DNA of 64,000 nt from Phycomyces blakesleeanus NRRL 1555(-) (Eukaryota; Mucoromycota; Mucoromycetes; Mucorales; Phycomycetaceae), in the NCBI RefSeq assembly GCF_001638985.1, contig NW_017265140.1, positions 682,001 to 746,000 of the forward strand, read 5' to 3'. Positions within the stretch are counted from its first letter, which is position 1, and every line of letters begins with the position of its first letter. Both the position numbers and the translations under genes were made by a program. Below, piece by piece: positions 47,180 through 60,017 of this stretch. The notes beneath the pieces were generated by a model that was not told the DNA's origin, ran no database searches, and worked only from the letters and a program-made list of their open reading frames with translations.

Positions 47180-48801
47180 CTTTCTTCTTTGGTCTGGTAT
47201 TGACATGATATGACAATTAAGAAACAAAACAAAATAAAAGGATTACAAAATACAATCAAATAGTTTTGGTGTACAAAAGTTTTCAATTCAATATACAGGG
47301 ACAGAACCTTGATCTATTTCAAATCCAACCCTTTTTTTTTAAAAAAAAAAAAGTAAAATAGATTGTCAAGAAACATGTTGTGCCTTACTTCATTAAACAA
47401 CATTACAAAACTTTTTTTTTTGTTTTTTTTCTCTACTGCCTTTCGGTTTAAGTACCCAAGTTGAATCTCTAGAATATAATATAATATAATATAATATAAT
47501 ATAAATACACATGCGTCTATAGAATATAACATATAAAATAGCACAATTCAAAAGAAAGGACAAAATTGGATGAGATTTTAGGAGGGGAAGGAAAAGAAAG
47601 GGATGGGGAGAATATTGCTTAATAGAATAAAGACTGAATATATATATCTTATAGTGGTGTATTTGTCAATAATTTGATATGATTTTTTTCTTTACTTTGA
47701 ATTAAATATGTCTAACAAAGAAACCCATATGTCACAATACATGTAATTTATATACATATGAGTGAAGAATACTTCTTTTGACCAGAATGGACCTTGTAAA
47801 ATAAAATCCTGTATATAATGTTTAATATGTTTAATATGTTTTTTAGAATCATCAGAATATGACAACTTCTCTCTTATTCTTATTCTTATTCTTATTTTAT
47901 TATAATACAAGCAGCTAACATTAGATAGTTTATATCCAAACAGCTTACTTACATGATTATATAAAAAACGTGTTCAGAATCAATACCAAATATGTCTCAC
48001 CTACGGAGACAAGGTACATGCATCTTATAAATCTATACAGCTATAACTTTTTTTAAACTGATAAAGGGATTGACTAAACCCCTTTTTCAAGCGAAGCGTA
48101 TAGACCAATTGACTATTTATGCAAGCAAATATTTATGTATCGTGCAAGGCTAAAAAGCAGTAGCTAATTATATTCCCTTGATCTGTAAAAATAATGATAA
48201 AAACCCAGTCCTATACAAGACACAATATACTTTCTCTTTTCCTCTTTCTCATTTTTATTATTAATAATTGATTAATTGATTAATTGACTCATTGATTTAT
48301 TTGCAATATAGTTTATTAGATGCTTAGGCGTAGATTTACATGATTTTCAATAAATTTACAGTGTATATAATAGAATATAATGTATACATTATTAGGTATT
48401 ATAAAAAAAACCCGGGGCTTCTTTATACTTTGCAATAAGCAAAACGCTTTGATGATTAAACTTCAAAAAGAAGAATAAGTAAAAGGTAAATATATACATA
48501 AATAGACAAAAAGAATAATGGGTCTATTGATAAACTATGGGAGTTAAGGTTGCCTTTAGCCTTAAACCCACCAACTAACGGACATCATTTACCGATTTTC
48601 TTTCTTTTTCTTCTGTTGTAATAATATATCAATCAGTTTATCTTGATATTCAGAGTCGTTTGATACTGGAGGATATATTGTGAAATCTATATGTATACAT
48701 TAGTACACATTTTACAATTCTATAGACTTTTATCAAATGGAGCAAAATAAAATAAAATAGAATAAATTATTGATTTATTAAGTACACATGAAGCTCAATA
48801 T
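47180..48801. other. AT-rich spacer
   Basis: (ATAAT)n at about 47475-47502 and several poly(A/T) runs. No gene seen. Confidence 0.5.
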
Positions 48802-49776
48802 TTACAAACGGATAGAGTCCATTCTGTTTTCCAAAACGTCTACTGGCCTGTCATTTGATTTTTTGCTTTTACTACCATCCAAGCAGTACATCTTTCGCCC
48901 AGCCTCAGGATTTAAAAACTCATAATGATAACAATAGAAGCTATTGTCTTTATATAAGTTTTCTAATTCATTTTCATTTTCATTCTGTTGTTCTTGTTCT
49001 CGTTGTCCTTGTTCTTGTTCTTGTTTATTGAGATTGATACTAGGGCTGATATAAGGACGTTCTCGGATGTAGCTGCACACATTATCAACCTTTCTGAGTT
49101 TTTCAAGATAACTAATAACCGCCAGCAGTTCACTCTCTCCATGTGCGCGAAAGGTACTCGAAAGATGATCAAAGCTCGTGAGATGGACGCTGTTATAAGG
49201 CTGTAGGACCGTCTTTTCGGGAGAATCGTCTAAAAGAATCGTATTTGTGGCATCGTATTCTCCATTATCGAACGCAGACCAGACTCTTTTGAGGTCTTTG
49301 ATGGTCACGATCTTCTTGTTGTATTGATTTGGTGTCAGACCAAAATAAGTACGGTCCCAGACCTTCACAAGCTCTGGTCTGTGGTCTTCAAACATCCGGC
49401 ACATCCTGTCTACATTCACTGGCTGGGCAGAGCTCCATACCATCACTTGGAAGTTCTCAAAGACATAGTCTACAAACTCATCCTGATGTGGTCGGACGTA
49501 CATTCCTTTTGAGCCGGTTCGAGATACAAGTGTTCCATTCAGATCCAAGATCAACAATTGTTTCTTTCTGCTGAGTGTTTTTAAGCAATGGTATCGTTGA
49601 TTGGCTAATTCCAAGTACTCTCTTGTCGGGCTTCTCGGTAATGGTGAATAGCGAGGAGAATAAGAGCTCATTTGTTTTTTTGGTGCTTTATTAAAATCTG
49701 GGTTTAAGGAATCTTTGGCAAGTGGCGAACTCATCCTAAGCAGAGATCTAGGAAAATAAAAGCTTCTTTTGTACAT
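48802..49776 (-). CDS. FCP1/NIF-domain HAD phosphatase-like protein
   Basis: Single exon, 324 residues. The FCPH domain spans ~70-240: LLILDLNGTL (catalytic motif I, 75-83), MYVRPHQDEFVDYVFENF, VMVWSSAQP (motif II), VWDRTYFGLTPN, IKDLKRVW and ILLDDSPEK (motif III, 180-188). Family enzymes dephosphorylate Ser/Thr, as in the RNA polymerase II tail. Here the second Asp of DxDx(T/V) is Asn (DLNGT), a form seen in a fungal subgroup whose activity I cannot confirm. A Gln/Glu/Asn-rich low-complexity stretch follows the domain. The Met at 49776 gives a basic N-terminus that could be mitochondrial; Met15 is an alternative start. Confidence 0.85.
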   Translation of the reverse strand: MYKRSFYFPRSLLRMSSPLAKDSLNPDFNKAPKKQMSSYSPRYSPLPRSPTREYLELANQRYHCLKTLSRKKQLLILDLNGTLVSRTGSKGMYVRPHQDEFVDYVFENFQVMVWSSAQPVNVDRMCRMFEDHRPELVKVWDRTYFGLTPNQYNKKIVTIKDLKRVWSAFDNGEYDATNTILLDDSPEKTVLQPYNSVHLTSFDHLSSTFRAHGESELLAVISYLEKLRKVDNVCSYIRERPYISPSINLNKQEQEQGQREQEQQNENENELENLYKDNSFYCYHYEFLNPEAGRKMYCLDGSKSKKSNDRPVDVLENRMDSIRL

Positions 49777-51028
49777 GATTTTTTTTTTTGATTAATTTTT
49801 TTTTAAATTTTATTTTTATTTGTCACATTTATATATAAATATAAATATATATCAACTTGGCGGGCTGTACAAAGCAGACATTTTATTTTATTTTATCTCA
49901 AATATTCATTTAATGTATATCTGCATTTGTATTTTTTCTTTCTTGATGACGTATAAACATTTAAACCTCTCTTTGTTTGTAGTATTATTTGCTCTTACAG
50001 TTCAATTCAATTCATTGACAAGGAAGTAAAAAGTAAAGAGCCAAGAGCCAAGAGCCAAGAGCCAATAATAACGAAATTTAAAGAAGAAGAAGAAGAAGAA
50101 GAAAAGTAATCTTCCGGATGATTAAATAAAATAAACGCAAAAATCTACTTTTTTTTTGTTATCATGCAAAATGCTCTACCTGTCTACCCCCTTTTTTTCT
50201 ATTAAAATATTATTAAGGGGTGTATGATTGTGTGCGTGTGTGTGTGTGCGTGTGCGTGTGTGTTTGTATGTATGGGGCTTATTTGACTCATAAACAGATC
50301 GTACATCCTTAATTGTATATAAGTTTGTGTCTAAATGCCCTGACGATCCCCAGTTTGTCCGCTTAAAGACAAAGACGCCATAAACTTATTCGTTGTTCTC
50401 CTGTATGACGGCTGAAATCTTAATGATACAGAAACCGATTAATTAGATTTCTTTATATGTTTTTTTTTGTTATGTTTTGTACCAGAAAATACTTATGTAC
50501 TTCTACAAGAGAAGCACAATGTAAATCAATGCATTAACAAGAGAAACAATTATATTAGTATATCTGTCAAACCAATACTATTATAAACTACCTTTAAAGA
50601 GAATAATTTCTTTTTTTTTTTTTAAAAAAAAAAGTACAATTTAAATAAATAAAAATAATAATAAAAATTAGTGGATCTCTTGACTTGCACACCATCAAGT
50701 CTGTTAAAAGAGCAGCACTTAATACACGTGATACCCTTGGAAAAAAAAACACGGTGAGTACTGGGCTATGGAAAGGCGCATGCACACACAATAGCTATTG
50801 CGTAAGAACATTCCTTCTTCTCTTTAAAAAAAACCTACTTACCAAACTCAACTTAACTCAACTTAACTTAACTTGTATCTACTAGTTTTGCGTTGTGAGG
50901 CGGATGCAGGGCAATCCACACAACCCAGCCAGATGCATCCATAAGAACCCCTTGAAGGCTCCTATAACAAGCAGGCAACATATTTCATTCAATCTTCTCC
51001 TCTTTTTCTTCCTTCTTTCTTATTTATT
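49777..51028. other. Divergent spacer
   Basis: Holds AAGAGCC tandem units (about 50037-50063), GAA triplets, a TG-rich run (about 50230-50262) and poly(T)/poly(A) mirror tracts (50610-50632). No gene seen. Confidence 0.5.
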
Positions 51029-52828
51029 ATGTCTACTGCAGACCCTCAAAAACGAAAAAGTAGTATGGCACTACTCTACGGCCAGATACACTCAGTCTTG
51101 GTAGAAAAGACACAATCACGACGATTTAGTGCTTCTGCCGCAACCACTAATACAAATACAACTACAACTGCAACTGCAACTGCGAATAAAAATACAGCTA
51201 CTCAAATAACCCGTGAAGAATCTCCATGGGCAACATGCGACAGTCATTACGATACCGACAGTAGCACCACAAGCACTGCACTCAATAGCCCAATAACACC
51301 ACACCATAGCGAAATGCAATGTGGCGAACCTTTAAAACCATCAATCAATCCACTCGCTTACACTATAACAGCTGTCCAACAACAGATCAATGAATGTCAC
51401 AGGCAACAAAGCCAATGCGAACAGGATATCAAACGGCTAGAGTACCAGTGCCGTGCTCGTCAGGAAGCGCTCGAAAGTTGTGTGGTTGGAATCGTTTCTC
51501 TAAAGAATGATCTCAAGGTGTTTAATCTCAAATGCCTCGAAGAAATGTCGCAGATCGAGACCATTCAACGGTCCAAAGAGCGAGCCAAGCGTGAGCTGGA
51601 AGAGTTGGGCCAGCGCCTTTTTGAGGAGGCCAATCACATGGTCCGCCTGGAGAGACGTGAAAAAGAGCGCCTCCAGCTTACCTATGATCATCACGCGTCT
51701 GAACTCAAACACACCCAGGCTCGTCTTGGAGCCACCCAAAAGCAACTGGAAGCCTTGAGACGGAGTGTGGAAGCCAAGGAGATCACCACACACGAAGGTC
51801 CACTTGAAGCCTTTACCCGTGCGCGCATTGATCTCAGTCGTCTTCACGGACAGCCTTTGCGTGTGCAGTGGCTACCACCACCCAATGAAGACGGGAACAG
51901 CAGTGTACTGGCTGAGTTCCATGAATTTGCGCTCGCCCTTCCGAGTGTGTCCTTGCGTAAGCTACACAGCCTAAAGTTTATGAAGCATTGTTTGGGAGAC
52001 GACATTGAGCCCTGTCTACGCATGGGACCCAACCCACTGATCACATCGCGCAAGATCATCGATGCCGTGGTTGTCAAGACATGCTTTGTCGAAGCCTGCC
52101 CGGACGGCTTTGCACGCAGCCAGGTAGAGCGATACTTGCAAGAACAGGCGATTGCCGCGACGGCGAGTCTGTGGGAACGGTTTGCTTTTTCGCCACATGT
52201 GTCTGGCTGTCAGGCGTGTGGACGTGCGATCCAGCAGCCAGAAGAAGAAGAAAAAGAGCTGTCCTACAGGTTCCGTGTGTCATACTTTGATGACTGGGCG
52301 TGTATTGACCGATATTGCCGTGATCGGTTAGCCAGTGTAATGTCATTTTATGATTTTATTCACAGGCTTCGGACGGGTGTGTACCAGCACAGAACACTAT
52401 GGGATGTTTACCAAGAGTGTGTTTGCCTACGACTTCAGATGACTCTTAGCAGGTAAATTGATAATTATCTTCTTCTTCTTCTTAGCTATTAGTAGCAATA
52501 TTAATATTTATATAAACTATAAACTATTGAATACCTGTTGTTACAATTTGTTACTATGTATTATTATTCTTGGAGTATCATTTTTTTTGGCTTTTACTTT
52601 ATTATTATTTTTTATTGGGGTTATCATTGATGTTCTGTGTAATGTAGAATGGGTGCTCTTCCAGTAGTGCTTGAGGCATCTGGTTTGAACAGTTCGACCA
52701 TTGGGAAAGCGTCCACTGGTCTTGCTACTGAAAGCGGGTTATCTAGAAACACTGTGTCCAGTATTGGGCGACTGTCAAGTTCCACCGAATCTATTATCAC
52801 TGTATCTACCCTCCATTCAATGACCTAA
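51029..52828 (+). CDS. SEC2: Rab guanine-nucleotide exchange factor, Sec2/Rabin8 type
   Basis: Two exons: 51029-52452 and 52648-52828. The Thr/Asn-rich N-terminus is followed by a long coiled coil at about 110-250 (QQQINECHRQQSQCEQDIKR, then ERAKRELEELGQRLFEEAN), the part that in Sec2/Rabin8 opens Sec4/Rab8. The C-terminal region has CQACGRAI, then YRFRVSYFDDWACIDRYCRD, RLASVMSFYDFIHRLRTG and VYQECVCLRLQMTLSRMG, the conserved Sec2 C-terminal block. It would activate the exocytic Rab on secretory vesicles during polarised growth. The first exon is GC-richer than nearby DNA. The second exon adds a Ser/Thr-rich tail. Confidence 0.88.
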
Positions 52829-54499
52829 ATGTAGTAAATCTCGCTATTAATGTTCTTACACCAGATGTAACACTTCTGCTCATTTTTTTTCCTATTATTA
52901 TTTTTATTATTACTTTATTTTTTTTCGCCTTTACCTTGCCTCACAAAAATACCCCCCCTTTTTTATTTTTTTTTTATTTTTCTTTTATTCCTTTCTTTAC
53001 CACGCATGACCTTGAAGTAGTTGCCGATGTATCAGCTTATCTTGTAACTGTTTATACATAAGATTAAGCCAAAGTACCAAATATATATATATATATATAT
53101 ACATATATGTATATAATCCTTGACGTTTATACAAGTATAATATCGTTGCACGGGACTAACCTATTTGCTTCAAAACATTTTATTTTTGCTTTCTCTTTTA
53201 TACTTGTATATACATTTATATTATATACCTATACACTCTTGAAAAGAAACAGGCCTTGTTCACTAATAACTGTGACATTTCTGTTATATGAGAGAGTATA
53301 TTATGTTCTACTATGCTATATAATAAGGAATTCAGTATAGAACAGTGTAGACCAGTAGAGTCCAATAGAGTGCTATTAAAGAAGAGTACTAAAGAATAAT
53401 AGGAATAGCTTACAAAAAGTGCTAACTTCTTTAAAAGTAAATACATACATGTATAGCCTGTAAATACAAATAAAAAGTATAAGCATTTATGAAAGTACTA
53501 GTATCATTGGTGTGAAAAATACCACTAAAATATAATACTACTAATAGTATTATATTCTATTCTTTTTTCGGTTGTTTCGCTCTGTCCAATGTATAGATTT
53601 TTGCTTAATCAATAATTCTTGATAATGTTATCTTTTGTGTTTCTTTCTTTTCTTTTTTTTTACTGTTGTTGGAATACACAATTTACATTGAGTAGATCTT
53701 TCTTTTTTTTTTACTTGGTTGCCAAGTCATTTCTCAATTTTGATATTCTCATTCTACTATGTGTGTGTATATCTATATAGTATTCTTCTCAGAAAATAAA
53801 AAATAAAATCTCCTAAGTTATTCCTATATATATAATTGGTGTATATGGTTTTGGATATAGAACCTAATCTGTAGAGATAGAGAAAGGCTGCCTTCACATG
53901 AGTGAATTTATATAATGTGTGTAGTTGTACTTATTGGTCAATTGGTTTTCGATACCAATACGACTTATTCCATTTGTTCGTTGTGTGCGCACTGATCCTC
54001 TATTGGGTAATAAGTCGCAACACAGAAGAAGTTATGCAATAGAATTTTTCCGTTTTTAGGTGGGGGTGGTAATACGCGGAATTAAGTGAAAATGGATAAT
54101 CTTGCTATATTCTGTCTTTTTGTGCGCCCACTCCTTGTTACAGTCAGATACCAATTGATACCGCGTACCCTTTTTTTTTGCAGGGTTGGAAGGACAAAAG
54201 CTTTAATTTTTTTTCTTTTTTTTTATATGTGTGTGTATGTGTATTTTATCTTTGGACTAGTCCAAGATAAGATATTTGTTACACCTACCCATCAACAACA
54301 CTTAAATACAGCCAACATTTTGACTTTCTTTGCTTTTTTTTCTCTATCATTACTCTTTCCAATCCTCGCTTCTTTCGTTGTACTGTGAATTGATCAACCA
54401 CAAAAGAAGAATAAGAAGTCAAGAGGAATAATACTACCTTTAATATCTATATAAATTCTTTATATTTTTCTTTAATATATTTTTTTAAAAAAATATAAC
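52829..54499. other. AT-rich spacer and CNT promoter
   Basis: (AT)n at about 53083-53100. No gene seen; frames such as 53107-53340 are low-complexity. Confidence 0.5.
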
Positions 54500-56749
54500 A
54501 TGGATAGTAAAAATATCCACACAACATCCTCAACTCGTTCGAGTGTTGAAGAGAGCGTCCCTGTCCCTACCGATCAACAGTCCGTTCGAAATGGAGCAGT
54601 CAAAAGCACCACAGTTTATGAAGACGAAAAGAAGGCAGACATGTACACTGTCGATGTATCAGCCGACAATGATCTGAAGAACGTCGATTCCAAGGTCTCT
54701 GACGACGAAGATGATTATGTGGAACCTCCAAGCAAATTTGGCATTTTTTACAACAAACATCTTCGCTGGTGCCAGTAAGTTAAAGCTACCAATCTCACTA
54801 CAGCCACAATATAGAAAAGCATTAGAACAATATACACTTTGATTTAATGTAATTCAATTCAATCTAATTACATTTTGGAATGAATTGAATTGAATTGAAT
54901 TGCATTACATTACATTAAATGGCATTACATTTCTTTTTAAAAAAAGAAAAATATAATATAATATAATCATGAAATAGCTTATTAATATCATGTACTGTCT
55001 TTTTTGTTTAGCTTGATAATGTGGCTCATTGCTACCGGTTTCCTCTGTGCTGCCTATGCTTTGCAGGTCCCAAAGGGTTACAGCTCAGAGAATTTGATCT
55101 TGGGTCTTATTTATGCCTGGTTCAGTCTTTACGTATTCTTTGCCCACTTCCCTACCGCCATTGTCACTGTTCCCTTTAACTTCTGTGTTAACATTATTGC
55201 TACCCCTATCATGAAGTTCAGTCCCATGATCCGCCAGATTGCTTATGGCTGTCTTGTCTTGGCTGTCATTATTGTAACCATCTTCTCCCTTGAGGAAACT
55301 GAAACCTCCACTCGTGTCCAGCGTTTGATTGCCCTCTTTGGCATGCTTGTATTCTTGGGTGTCGTCTTCCTTTCATCTACCGTAAGTTTTTGTTTTATTT
55401 TGTTTTGTTTGTTTTTTTTTTTGGTTTTTGGTTTTTAAATAACACATTATATTTTATATAGAACCATAGAGCCGTAAGATGGAACACTATTTCCGGTGCC
55501 ATGTTGCTCCAGTTCTTGTTGGCCTTGTTCGTCTTCCGTTCTGGTGCCGGTCAGAGCATCTTCTCGTGGTTGTCCACCTTCTGTGAGGGATTCCTTGGAA
55601 AGTCTTACTATGGTACTTCTTTCGTGTTCGGTGCTGCCGTTGCTGATTCCGGTTCCTTTGGCGTTGGTGTACTCCCTGCTGTCATTTTCTTCGGTGCCGT
55701 TGTCCAGGTTCTCTACTACATGGGTGCTCTTCAGTGGATTCTTGTAAGAGCTGGTAAAGTCTTTATGACAGTTTTGGGTGTTTCTGGTGCCGAATCTATT
55801 GTCGCATGCGCCTCTGTAAGTATTATTATTATCAGCATTCATTATTGCATCATACCTACATACATATTTATGTATTGTTATTCCAACACAAGATACACTC
55901 CTGATTATTTTGTTTATTTACTCACATTTCGTTGCATTGCATCCTTTTTCTTTATAGCCTTTCCTTGGTCAGTGTGAAAATGCTATGCTTATCAGACCTT
56001 TCTTGCCTCACTTGACTACTGCCGAAATGCACCAAATCATGACTTCTGGTTTCGCTACCATCTCTGGTTCCGTGCTTTACGGTTACATTGCCATGGGTGT
56101 CTCTGGCCAGGCGCTTTTGACTTCATGTGTCATGTCTATCCCTTGCTCTCTCGCTATCTCTAAGCTGCGCTACCCTGAGGTATCCGAGCCCTTGACCAAG
56201 GGTGAGGTCAAGATGCCCGAGAGTCCCGAAAAGTGTGTCAACTTACTTCACGCCGCTGGTGTCGGTGCCTCGATTGGTATGAACGTTGCTTTGCTCATTA
56301 TTGCCAACTTGATCTGCTTGCTTGCCCTACTTTACGCCGTCAATGCTGGTCTGACCTGGCTCGGTAACTTTATCACCATTCACGAGTTGACTCTCCAGCT
56401 GATTACTGGCTATGTCTTTGTGCCTATTGCCTGGTTGATTGGTGCCGACAACAGCGACCTTGTCCATGTTGGTCAGTTGATGGCCTACAAGATCTGGGCC
56501 AACGAGTTCGTTGCCTATGATTTGATGACCACCACCTACAAGGACCTCCTTACTCCCCGCTCCACTATTGTCTGCACCTACGCTCTCTGCGGTTTTGCTA
56601 ACCTTGGCAGTGTTGGTATGCAGATCGGTGTCTTGACCACCCTTGCCCCTAAGCGTGGTGGTGAAATCTCACGTCTTGCTGTTTCTGCAATGATCTGTGG
56701 TGCTTTCTCAACATGGGTATCTGCTTCTATTGCAGGCATGCTGTCTTAA
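54500..56749 (+). CDS. Concentrative nucleoside transporter (CNT/SLC28 family)
   Basis: Exons 54500-54774, 55012-55381, 55462-55815 and 55958-56749 (about 597 residues). A hydrophilic, acidic N-terminus of ~90 residues leads into about ten membrane segments. Family signatures: RSGAGQSIFSWLSTF, YYGTSFVFGAAVADSGSFG, VLGVSGAESIVACASPFLGQ with ENAMLIRP, MTSGFATISGSVLYGYIAMG, LLTSCVMSIPCSLAISK and KIWANEFVAYDL (the NEFVAY signature). ALCGFANLGSVGMQIG lies near the end. It would import nucleosides with H+ or Na+. Codon use is C/G-ending and regular, which suggests high expression. Confidence 0.95.
54842..54930. repeat. Imperfect inverted repeat in the first CNT intron
   Basis: TTTAATGTAATTCAATTCAA (about 54844-54863) can pair with TTGAATTGAATTGCATTACA then TTAAA downstream. 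The arms contain ATTCA/TTGAA and ATTAC repeats. Confidence 0.6.
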
Positions 56750-57639
56750 AAACCCAAATACCAAATACCAAAACTCTAATATCTATTTATTATTATTATT
56801 ATTATTCCCTTTTACAACCAATACAACTCCTACTCATTAACAACCACCCAACCACCCTTTTTCTTTAAACTACTATTACTATTCTTACTCTTATTCTTTA
56901 CTCATTGTTCTTCATTACTTTAATTTATCTTATGTATTTTTTTTAATATTAATAATAATAAAAAAAAAACAAACAAAAAACAAGAAACAAGAAACAAACT
57001 TGGCATTCATATTATTTTCTGTGCTTCTTTTGAAGCATCAAATCAATCCTTTCTTTTTCTTACCCCCTCTCAATTTATTCATAAAGTAGTAATCGTGCAT
57101 ATTTCTTAATGAATAAAGAGAAAAAAGGGCTTTAACGCTCTCTATTATTAACGACATGCACATGCATACATGTACATACATTTAAAAATAAAATGCCTAA
57201 TAGAACAATATCTATATATCGCTTTATCCCATTGAAATTGATATATAATTTATTTCCTAAGAAATAAGTTTTTTCTTTAAAGAAAAAAAGCAACAACGAC
57301 AATTTGTAACGTGGTGTGGTGTGGTGTTGTGTGGCTGTTGTATATCACACACATTACAATAAGTCTGCTGAAGGATAAATTTTGACCGAGCTATCACTAT
57401 ATTTGTGTATCCTTTTTTCAGTTCAAAGTTCAAAGATTGGGTTTCTTTTTCATCACCAATGCAGCTTAGTATATATTATGTATTTTTGGATTTGCTTTAT
57501 AAAAGAAAGAAAGGACAAACCAGGTAAGGTGAGTAAAACGGGTCACGTTAATGTTAATGATAAGAATAAGTATAATCAAATATGGCTGATTTGTGGGTTG
57601 AGATAGATATAGGATCCGAACAAAAAAAAAGAAACAAAT
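56750..57639. other. 3' flank of the CNT gene, AT-rich
   Basis: No gene seen. Confidence 0.5.
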
Positions 57640-58141
57640 TTATTCTTTTGATACTTCTATTACCACCGCCGTTACAGATTCCTTGACTGGTTTTTTCTTA
57701 ACCACAGGTATGATAATTGTTAGCTGATCTGTTGAGGTATATGTATATATACTGTGAGTGTACTTCTTTATAAAAGAAAGTTATATGAATTCAAATCAAA
57801 TTCAAACAAAAAAATGTGCTGCTATTTTTCTTTACATGTACAGAAATGGCTGTTCTTGTACTGTGTAATGGTAACCATTCAACAAATTATTATTTTTAAC
57901 GGCAGCTATCCCAAAAGAAAACTGTTCTTCTAATCAACTGCTGTTATCTGGTCCTACTGTATCATTTATGGATTTTATTATTTATTTTTCTGACCAGCCA
58001 ATTTGAAGAGAAAACACAAACGAATTTCCATTATCTACACCTAACAAAAAAAAATATTAATGAATGCGGCATTTTTACCACCAAGAAAGACATCGTGTTG
58101 TACACCTAGATCGTCAACCTCTACAGTAAAATCAAAGGGTT
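57640..58141 (-). CDS. Unrecognised coding islands, possibly a small spliced gene
   Basis: On the minus strand 58141-58079 reads PFDFTVEVDDLGVQHDVFLG. A 38-base GTAAAA...TTAG gap joins it in phase to 58040-57982 (VDNGNSFVFSLQIGWSEK, stop). Further islands follow at 57930-57832 (EEQFSFGIAAVKNNNLLNGY, then HYTVQEQPFLYM, stop) and up to 57640 (TSTDQLTIIIPVVKKKPVKE, then SVTAVVIEVSKE, stop). FGIAAVKNNNLLNGY faintly recalls the start of ligand-binding (ANF-receptor-like) domains, but that is not enough for an assignment. Joins between all islands are not settled. Confidence 0.3.
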
Positions 58142-59661
58142 CTTATCTATTGCTTTTTTTTTGTTTTTTTTTTGTTATCATTTGTAAATATTTCCGATAT
58201 CAGCAAAATTAGATAATGGGCAAGGGTTATAATAGTCTGTTTTTTGGAACACACATCTTTGTAAAGTTCTTGAAAAAAAAAGTCTTTGGAAACCAAAAGG
58301 AAGCCCCAGAAAGAAGAACCCTGTTAATATTTCTTTCTTCTATTAACTAAACAGCGTGAGAATAATACCAATAATTCGATCCCCCCAATAAACCCCTCCC
58401 CACACGTACACGCATACAACCCCGGGTTCTCTCGCCCACTAAAGACCAAGCCTTTTTTTTCTCTTCTTCTTCAGATTCTTATTAAAAACACACACACACA
58501 AAAAATACAAAATACACAAAATACACAAAAAGCACAAGAAACACAAGAAAAGTTTTTGACTCTCAATTTTGAGCTATACACACACAGAGAGAGTAATACA
58601 AATCGGCTACTGTCAAATTCACAAAATGCACAAGAATACATATATGTGTGTATGAGAGAGATGGTTCACACAGCCCTAGAAAGAAAAAAAAGGGTTTTGT
58701 TATTATTAAAAGGAAGTAGCTCTTTTTCTTTGTATATCTATATAATCTTTATATGCTCTGGACAATTCTCAAGCTAGAGTAAAGTAGAACATGCCATAGT
58801 AGACAAGAGTAGACTAGGCTATTGAGTGTCTTGATAATCTCATGATTCTTTCTCTCTCTCTCTCTCTTTTTTTTTTGTCCGTAGAAGTTTAAAGTTTGGC
58901 TGTGGTTGTTGTTGTGGTTGTGGGGGAATGGAACAAATCGGTAAGAGAGTGAGCTAGCAAAATGTGTGCCGCGGTACAAGTCGCCTTATTTAGTTATCAA
59001 TTAATCCATTTTTTTGAGCAAATGGCCTAGACATGGACTATCTCACAGACTGTCCAGGTATTATTATTTATTTATACTTGCATATATATATATTATAATT
59101 ATAATTAAATTTGAATTGTATCTCTTGGCTGTCTGTAATAGTATTCCAGCGGTTTGGGTTGAGGAAAAGAGCAAAGGGTTAATTGGTTTCAAGAAAGCTG
59201 GTCAAAATTAATTGGTCAATATCTGTCCTACTGTGTAAAGTAGTAGGAGAATCAAAAAGAAATACAAGCTTATTTGATGTATTAACCAAAAAATAATAAT
59301 AACCAGTTGTTTTTCTTTCTTCTTGTTATATATACATATACATATATGTATTAATGTAAATAAAGTATACTTATTATTATTAAGTAATTATTAATAGTTG
59401 AATTGCTTGGGACAAATGAAAGCAAGTTCTGACATGTATTATAAAGCATGCAGCAAAAGAATGCGCTTGTATTTTTTCCCCGCACAATACTTCTTCTCTT
59501 CATTTGATGTTTAAAGTATTATGTGCGTAACTTGCCCTTCCTCTTATTCGTGTAAGACAAACCAAAAAATAAAATAAAATAAAATAAAACATACGACAGG
59601 AGCTATACAGTTTTATAAAGTCAAATAGACTTTTATATCAATAATAAGCTGTTTATTAAAA

Positions 59662-59698
<37 letters not shown>

Positions 59699-60017
59699 CT
59701 TATTTTTACTTTAAATCGAAGCTCAGTTAACCATATAAATAGTTAAAAATAAAGTAAGAAAAAGAGTTCATTCATTCAATGGGTAGTCAGCTATTTGTAA
59801 TTCACAATAGTTGACATATGTTGAATAAATGTATATATAATATAGTATAATATAATATACTACTGTAATATACTATATTATATAGCAAATATTAGGTTCA
59901 CAAGAGCTCTATATATAAAGCATACATATACAACCTTGTAATATAGTCAGTAAAATTATACTTGTTATATTCACTAGAAAGATCATCTGTTATGGTATAA
60001 TAGGACTTGTATGTAAT
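58142..60017. other. AT-rich spacer
   Basis: A (TC)n run lies at 59665-59692. No gene seen. Confidence 0.45.

Noticed and set aside
51116..52346. Minus-strand ORFs of 60-115 residues
   Set aside because: Antisense shadows of the Sec2-like exon.
55447..55842. 131-residue minus-strand ORF
   Set aside because: Antisense to CNT exon 3, which is certain.
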